Of a DNA stretch of 64,000 nt, positions 59,573 through 64,000 are shown piece by piece (position 1 is the first letter of the stretch; each line of letters begins with the position of its first letter). A model generated the notes under the pieces. It was not told the origin of the DNA. It did no database searches and saw only the letters and a list, made by a program, of their open reading frames with translations. The DNA comes from Brevibacterium marinum. Lineage in GTDB: Bacteria > Actinomycetota > Actinomycetes > Actinomycetales > Brevibacteriaceae. The stretch covers positions 3,906,001 through 3,970,000 of the forward strand of contig NZ_JAATJN010000001.1 in NCBI RefSeq assembly GCF_011927955.1, read 5' to 3'. The translations under genes were made by a program, and so were the position numbers.

Positions 59573-60336
59573 GACTTGTCCTCTTCTCTCTCGATGGTTT
59601 CTGTGGTCACGGTGGAATCGGTTTCTGTGGTCACGGTGGTCTTGGATTGGGCTTCCCGGTAGCTGGCCAGGGTTGCCGATCGGTGGCTGCGCACCACCCG
59701 TTCGACCTCCTCCGCCGAGGCTGCCGCCCGGATGAGTGCGACGATCCTGGCATGTTCGTCGACCGATCCCCGTGCCCGCTCGGGCACGAAGGAGAAGGTC
59801 GAGTTCCGCAGGTGGGCCAGGCGGTCCCATTCGACGGCGACGAGGCTGTGCAGACGCTCGTTCGGGCAGCGTCGGAACAGTGCCGCATGGAATTCGTGGT
59901 TGAGGCGAGTGAACTCGGTGGCGTCGAAGTCGTCCAACAGTGCACGCATGCGCTCATTGATCGCATCCGCCTCGGCGAGGTCGTCTTCGCCCAAGAATTC
60001 GAGGGCCTGCGCGGTCGCGGCCCCCTCGAGGATCGCCACGGCCTCCATCGACTGGGCGTAGGAGCTCTGGTCGACCATGGCCACACGGGCGCCGACATTG
60101 CGTTCGAAGGTGACGAGCCCGTCGGCTTCGAGGCGGCGGATGGCCTCCCTGACCGGGACGACGGAGGTGTCGAGCTCGAGCGCGATCTGGGCCAGGACCA
60201 GTTTGTGTCCGGGCTCGAAGGTCTGGTCCGCGATGCGCTGGCGGATCCAGCGATAGGCCGTCTCCGCCTTGCTCAGAGAGTTCGCCTCCGTCTGCCCGCA
60301 GTCGGTGTCAGCGGTCTTCACTGCGAGGCTTTCCAC
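59569..60336 (-). CDS. GntR-family regulator with FCD domain
   Basis: In this 255-residue protein an N-terminal winged helix (about 24-88, with LELDTSVVPVREAIRRLEADGLV) is followed by an all-helical FCD ligand domain (about 95-225, with LNHEFHAALFRRCPN supplying metal-type His). The last 25 residues are a Thr/Glu/Val repeat (TVTTETDSTVTTET) encoded by an imperfect duplication. It sits inside the operon between the FAH fusion and hpaE. It is the likely regulator of the cluster, with possible sites at 61859 and 63340. Confidence 0.9.
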   Translation of the reverse strand: MESLAVKTADTDCGQTEANSLSKAETAYRWIRQRIADQTFEPGHKLVLAQIALELDTSVVPVREAIRRLEADGLVTFERNVGARVAMVDQSSYAQSMEAVAILEGAATAQALEFLGEDDLAEADAINERMRALLDDFDATEFTRLNHEFHAALFRRCPNERLHSLVAVEWDRLAHLRNSTFSFVPERARGSVDEHARIVALIRAAASAEEVERVVRSHRSATLASYREAQSKTTVTTETDSTVTTETIEREEDKS

Positions 60337-61823
60337 GCTTCGAACTTATCCCGCCACTGACCCTTGGGTGGGAACAGGGACTCGATCGGGTTGCCGGCGG
60401 CGACCTGCTCGGCGACCCAACCGTCCTCGATCTCCTTCGCCAGTGCTGCTTCGACGACTTCGGCGACGAGGCCACGTGGGATGACGATGACGCCGTCATC
60501 GTCGCCGACGATCACGTCACCGGGCAGGACGGTGGCGTTTCCGCAGGCCACAGCCACGTCGGATTCCCACGGGACGTGCTTGCGGCCGAGTACGGCGGGG
60601 TTCCTCCCCGTCGCGAACACGGGGAGGATGCCGGCCACCTCGGCGGAGTCGCGAACTCCCCCGTCGGTGATGACACCGGTTGCGCCCTGGGCCTCGGCCC
60701 GCAGGGCGAGCACGTCGCCGAGCGTGCCCGAGCCGGGTTCGCCGCGAGCTTCGATGACGACGACCTCGCCGGACTGCAGGGAGTCGAAGGCCTGCTTCTG
60801 CGCGTTGTATCCGCCGCCGTGGGATTTGAACAGGTCCTCGCGGTTGGGCACGAAGCGCAGCGTCTTCGCGGTGCCGACGACCTTGCTGCCGGGCTGCAGC
60901 GGGGAGACGCCTTCGATGACGACGTTGTTGAGGCCCCGTGCACGCAGCTGCGCAGAGAGACCGGCAGTCGGGGCCTCGATCAGCTTCGCGCGCAGCTCAT
61001 CGCTGAGCGGCCCGGCCGTTGCGTCGTCGCCGATCTGATCGTCGGAGCTCTCCGGGGCCAGGCCGGCGGCCTCCCGTGAACCCCAGGCGTCGATCTGCAG
61101 GGATTCGTCGACGGCGGGCATGCTGCCCAGGTCCTCGTCGAAGTCGCCCGGGCCTTCGACGACGTTCGTGACGAGGCGTCCCGAGCTGAGCTCGGAACCG
61201 GTATTCGCCGAGGAGGTCGTGACCTCGACCTCGACACTGTCGCCGGGAGCGACGACGCTCGACCCCGCTGGGGTGCCGGTGAGGATGACGTCGCCGGATT
61301 CCAGCGTCATGTGCTGGCTGAGATCGGCGATGATCCGGGTCAGGGGGAAGATCAGCTGCGCGGCACTCGTGCCGTCGTCCTGCCTGACCTGGCCGTTGAC
61401 CCAGGTGCGGATGCGCAGGGACTGCGGGTCCGCCTCGGCGGCGGGGATGATGTTCGGTCCCAGCGGAGTGTATCCGTCGCGGCTCTTGGACCGCAGATTC
61501 GAGCCCTTGTCGGGCGCCTTGATGTCGTAGAGGCCGAAGTCATTGGACGCGGTCACTCCCTCGACGTAGGTCCAGGCGTCCTTGGCGCTCACTCGATGGG
61601 CGGCGGTGCCGATGACGATCGCGATCTCGCCTTCGAAGGCGAGCAGCGAGGTCCCCGCCGGACGCTCGATCGCCTCACCCGATGCGGCCAGTGAGCTTGT
61701 GGCCTTGAGGAAATAGGACGGCTGGGAGGGTCGTTTGCCTCGTTGGGCCGAGCGCGACTCGTAGGCCACGTGGACGGCAATGACTTTTCCCGGTCGGACT
61801 GGGACACCAGCTGGAGTCGGCAT
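60318..61823 (-). CDS. hpaG: Fusion: fumarylacetoacetate hydrolase (HpaG-like) domain plus RraA-fold aldolase/decarboxylase domain
   Basis: In this 501-residue protein residues 1-255 form an FAH domain (LLAFEGEIAIVIG, VEGVTASNDFGLYD, the LSQHMTLESGDVILTGTPAGSS segment). Residues about 275-495 form an RraA-like domain with GVITDGGVRDSAEVAG, which includes the RDxxE metal motif (about residue 391) of 4-hydroxy-4-methyl-2-oxoglutarate aldolases. An acidic Asp/Ser linker joins them. In Escherichia coli HpaG, two FAH domains perform decarboxylation and isomerisation. Here the second is replaced by an unrelated fold. It is the first gene of the operon and overlaps the GntR gene. Confidence 0.88.
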   Translation of the reverse strand: MPTPAGVPVRPGKVIAVHVAYESRSAQRGKRPSQPSYFLKATSSLAASGEAIERPAGTSLLAFEGEIAIVIGTAAHRVSAKDAWTYVEGVTASNDFGLYDIKAPDKGSNLRSKSRDGYTPLGPNIIPAAEADPQSLRIRTWVNGQVRQDDGTSAAQLIFPLTRIIADLSQHMTLESGDVILTGTPAGSSVVAPGDSVEVEVTTSSANTGSELSSGRLVTNVVEGPGDFDEDLGSMPAVDESLQIDAWGSREAAGLAPESSDDQIGDDATAGPLSDELRAKLIEAPTAGLSAQLRARGLNNVVIEGVSPLQPGSKVVGTAKTLRFVPNREDLFKSHGGGYNAQKQAFDSLQSGEVVVIEARGEPGSGTLGDVLALRAEAQGATGVITDGGVRDSAEVAGILPVFATGRNPAVLGRKHVPWESDVAVACGNATVLPGDVIVGDDDGVIVIPRGLVAEVVEAALAKEIEDGWVAEQVAAGNPIESLFPPKGQWRDKFEAWKASQ

Positions 61824-61858
61824 CGATCTCGCACCTCATTTCGATTAGCTTTCATCCA

Positions 61859-61874
61859 GATCGTATATGATACG
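61859..61874. promoter_or_regulatory. Possible GntR operator between the hpa operon and the MFS gene
   Basis: GATCGTATATGATACG contains perfect arms CGTAT (61862-61866) and ATACG (61870-61874). Its first 12 bases recur exactly at 63340. It lies 36 bases before hpaG and 108 before the MFS ATG in a 158-bp divergent gap. FCD-type GntR proteins often bind such short TA-centred palindromes. Confidence 0.55.
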
Positions 61875-61981
61875 GTTCCGGAGGACAAGTAGTCCGCGTC
61901 ACATGAGTGAGGTCACCCCCGCGCTCCCACACGCGTACAACAGCAGCACGAACCCAGCAGTCACAATGCGACACAGGAGTC

Positions 61982-63322
61982 ATGGTGAGTAAAACGCACA
62001 CCCAAGGTCGGGTGGCATTCGCGACCGTCGTCGGAACCAGCATCGAGTGGTACGACTACTTCCTCTATGCGGCCGCCTCGGGGCTGATCTTCAATCAGCT
62101 CTTCTTCGGCCCCCTGGGCTCGACCCTGTCGACCATGGTCGCCTTCGCAACCGTGGGCATCAGCTTCCTCTTCCGCCCCCTGGGCGCATTCCTCGCCGGT
62201 CACTTCGGGGACAAGCTGGGGCGTCGGGTCGTCCTCATCATCACCCTCATCGCCATGGGTGGGGCCACGGCCCTGATCGGCTTCCTGCCGACTTACGATT
62301 CGATCGGCATCGCCGCGCCACTCCTGCTCATCCTCCTGCGCATCATCCAGGGCGTCTCGGCCGGCGGCGAATGGGGCGGAGCCGTCCTGCTGGCCGTCGA
62401 GCACGCGGAGACCAAGCACCGCGGCCTGCGCGGCTCCTTCCCACAGATCGGGGTGTCCATCGGCCTCATCCTCTCCTCGGGAGTGCTGGCGCTGATGACC
62501 GCGATCGCGCCCGGCGAGGCCTTCCTCGAGTGGGGTTGGCGCGTGCCCTTCTTCCTCTCGATCCTGCTCGTCGGAGTCGGCTACTGGATCCGCCGAGGCG
62601 TCGAGGAGTCTCCCGTCTTCCACGAGATCGCGGAGCGCAAGGAACAGGTGTCCAACCCGCTGGGCAAGCTGTTCCGGAGCCATTGGCTCCTCGTCATCCT
62701 GGCCTCACTGGTCTTCGTCGGCAACAACGCCGCCGGCTACATGACCACCGGCGGATACATCCAGAACTACGCCACCGACCCGGCCGGCCCCATCGGACTC
62801 GACCGCGGTCCGGTGCTCTGGGCGGTGTCCGCCTCGGCGGTTTCGTGGCTGATCTTCACGATCGTGGCAGGCTCGGTCTCCGACAGGATCGGGCGTAAGA
62901 ACACCTACCTGCTGGGATGGGTACTGCTGCTGATCGGCATCTTCTCCCTCTTCCCTCTGGTCAACACCGGCAGCATCTGGATGCTGCTGCTGGGACTCGT
63001 CATCCTCACCGTCGGCCTCGGCTTCACCTACGGCCAGCAGCCGGCGATGTACGCGGAGATCTTCCCGTCCAGCGTTCGCTTCTCCGGCGTCTCGGTCTCC
63101 TATGCGATCGGCTCGATCCTCGGCGGGGCCTTCGCCCCGACCATTGCGAAGGCGCTGGTGGCGGCGACCGGCACGACCGCCTCGGTGGCCATCTACCTGG
63201 CGATCATGACCGTGGTCGCCCTGATCGCCACACTGCTCCTGCGGGACCGTTCGGGCATCCCCCTGGGGCCCGATCATGAGGAAAGGCAGCTGGTGAGCCC
63301 AATCATAGGCAGCCGCACATGA
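61982..63322 (+). CDS. MFS transporter, metabolite:H+ symporter type (MHS family)
   Basis: A 446-residue carrier with 12 predicted helices. The MHS marks are GTSIEWYDYFLYAAASGLIF, GHFGDKLGRRVVL (loop 2-3) and EWGGAVLLAVEHAETKHRGLRGSFPQIG. It also has SDRIGRKNTYLLG. It is divergent from the homoprotocatechuate operon and probably imports its aromatic acid substrate. CAGGAG precedes ATG 61982. Confidence 0.88.
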   Translation: MVSKTHTQGRVAFATVVGTSIEWYDYFLYAAASGLIFNQLFFGPLGSTLSTMVAFATVGISFLFRPLGAFLAGHFGDKLGRRVVLIITLIAMGGATALIGFLPTYDSIGIAAPLLLILLRIIQGVSAGGEWGGAVLLAVEHAETKHRGLRGSFPQIGVSIGLILSSGVLALMTAIAPGEAFLEWGWRVPFFLSILLVGVGYWIRRGVEESPVFHEIAERKEQVSNPLGKLFRSHWLLVILASLVFVGNNAAGYMTTGGYIQNYATDPAGPIGLDRGPVLWAVSASAVSWLIFTIVAGSVSDRIGRKNTYLLGWVLLLIGIFSLFPLVNTGSIWMLLLGLVILTVGLGFTYGQQPAMYAEIFPSSVRFSGVSVSYAIGSILGGAFAPTIAKALVAATGTTASVAIYLAIMTVVALIATLLLRDRSGIPLGPDHEERQLVSPIIGSRT

Positions 63323-63339
63323 TGACGTGAGTAACATAC

Positions 63340-63351
63340 GATCGTATATGA
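63340..63351. promoter_or_regulatory. Second copy of the GATCGTATATGA element, before the flavin hydroxylase
   Basis: The 12-mer is identical to 61859-61870. Here it is overlapped by the exact palindrome ATACGATCGTAT (63336-63347). It lies 51 bases before the hydroxylase ATG, in the 79-bp gap after the MFS gene. Confidence 0.55.
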
Positions 63352-63401
63352 ACTGCTATTATTGAGAAGTCACGAAGACGTGTGATGAACCGGAGGTTGA
63401 C

Positions 63402-64000
63402 ATGCATTTTCACCAGCACGGCTATGTGTCCGCAGACCCGCGGATCGAAGCTGCAGCAGGCTACGGGATCGATCGCCCAGAGGAACTGCCCGATGAGGTC
63501 GATGTCCTCATCGTGGGCAGCGGTCCGGCGGGCATGGTCGCGGCGGCACAGCTCTCTCAGTATCCGGAGGTCAGCACCCGGATTATCGAGAAGCGTGACT
63601 CCCGGTTGGTCATCGGTCAGGCCGACGGCATCCAGGCGCGCTCGGTCGAGACTTTCCAGGCGTTCGGGTTCGCCGAGGAGATCATTCGCGAGGGGTACCA
63701 CATCATCGATATGGCCTTCTGGAATCCCGACCCTGAGAACCCCGAGCACATCATCCGCACCGGACGGCCGAAGGACGACGAGGCCGGGATCAGCGAATTC
63801 CCCCACCTCATCGTCAACCAGGCACGCGTCCTCGACTACTTCGCGCAGTTCGCCAAGCAGTCCCCCGCCCGCATCGCCCCCGACTACGGCATCGAATTCC
63901 TCGACCTGGCTGTCGACGGCGATGCCGACCGCACCAGCTCAACCGTGTCCGACCATCCGGTCTCGGTGAAGGTCCGTTACACCGCCGGCGAGCGCGCCGG
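63402..64000 (+). CDS. FAD-dependent aromatic hydroxylase, phenol 2-monooxygenase-like (3' end outside window)
   Basis: The first 199 codons show a class A flavin monooxygenase. There is an N-terminal extension (HQHGYVSADPRIEAAAGYG), the FAD motif VDVLIVGSGPAGMVAAAQLS (about 33-52), GQADGIQARSVETFQAFGF, and FPHLIVNQARVLDYF. This fits the phenol 2-monooxygenase/3-hydroxybenzoate 4-hydroxylase group rather than HpaB. CGGAGG precedes the ATG. With the shared upstream element, it could supply a hydroxylated substrate to the meta-cleavage genes. Confidence 0.85.
   Translation, partial: MHFHQHGYVSADPRIEAAAGYGIDRPEELPDEVDVLIVGSGPAGMVAAAQLSQYPEVSTRIIEKRDSRLVIGQADGIQARSVETFQAFGFAEEIIREGYHIIDMAFWNPDPENPEHIIRTGRPKDDEAGISEFPHLIVNQARVLDYFAQFAKQSPARIAPDYGIEFLDLAVDGDADRTSSTVSDHPVSVKVRYTAGERA

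Noticed and set aside
56189..59662. A 1157-codon open frame on the plus strand
   Set aside because: It runs antisense through hpaH, hpaD and hpaE, which have clear family motifs. Long antisense frames are expected at this GC content, and the translated product has no recognisable domain.

Overview
This is a high-GC actinobacterial chromosome segment, most probably from Brevibacterium. The best single clue is the homoprotocatechuate 2,3-dioxygenase at 56942-58054. It matches, from memory, the well-studied Brevibacterium fuscum enzyme, with iron ligands His155, His214 and Glu267 at the same residue numbers. There is no phage, IS element or CRISPR array. Most of the window is chromosomal metabolism.

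Layout. (i) 1-9379: small accessory units. They are a thioredoxin-reductase-like flavoprotein facing an XRE-cupin regulator, an aldehyde dehydrogenase with its DUF779 partner, a kinase-fold protein, acetyltransferases (one a remnant), an SDR/TetR pair, and an AI-2E-type permease. (ii) 9487-19200: housekeeping. This part has an M3 peptidase fused to a YbaK-like deacylase, a queuosine-precursor transporter facing tRNA-guanine transglycosylase, homocysteine methyltransferase, a FAD-linked oxidase, a HisC-family aminotransferase and malate:quinone oxidoreductase. (iii) 19355-45709: a large purine and ureide catabolism island. It covers NCS2 permease, XdhABC, guanine deaminase, urate oxidase, HIU hydrolase, OHCU decarboxylase, allantoinase and ureidoglycine aminohydrolase. 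Glyoxylate then enters Gcl, Hyi, GlxR and glycerate kinase. Malic enzyme, pyruvate dehydrogenase E1, a CitE/HpcH-like protein (DUF6986 type) and an IclR regulator sit in the same island. (iv) 46023-55310: tRNA-Ser(CGA), tadA with its partner, upp, an orphan winged-helix protein preceded by a Cys-containing mini-ORF, an EEP-family phosphoesterase, a MarP-like protease, a PrsW-family protease and an LPxTG surface protein. (v) 55371-64000: a homoprotocatechuate meta-cleavage operon with a GntR/FCD regulator, a divergent MFS carrier and a flavin hydroxylase cut by the window end.

How the genes work together. Five copies of the palindrome GGAA-N6-TTCC lie only in front of purine-island transcription units: malic enzyme/iclR, uraD/glxK (two copies), the hyi-glxR-gcl-allB operon, and the purine permease. 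This suggests one IclR-family (AllR-like) regulon. The island has two routes for glyoxylate. One is the glycerate route. The other is a possible oxidative cycle in which an uncharacterised CitE-like protein would supply a C-C bond step next to malic enzyme and aceE. A separate 12-mer, GATCGTATATGA, occurs before the homoprotocatechuate operon/MFS pair and before the terminal hydroxylase.

Main points of interest: the IclR motif set; the CitE-like protein in an otherwise incomplete ureide pathway; a fumarylacetoacetate hydrolase-aldolase fusion; an M3 peptidase-YbaK fusion; a family of nested GCAACC palindromes at the ends of transcription units; and several proteins with in-frame tandem-repeat tails.
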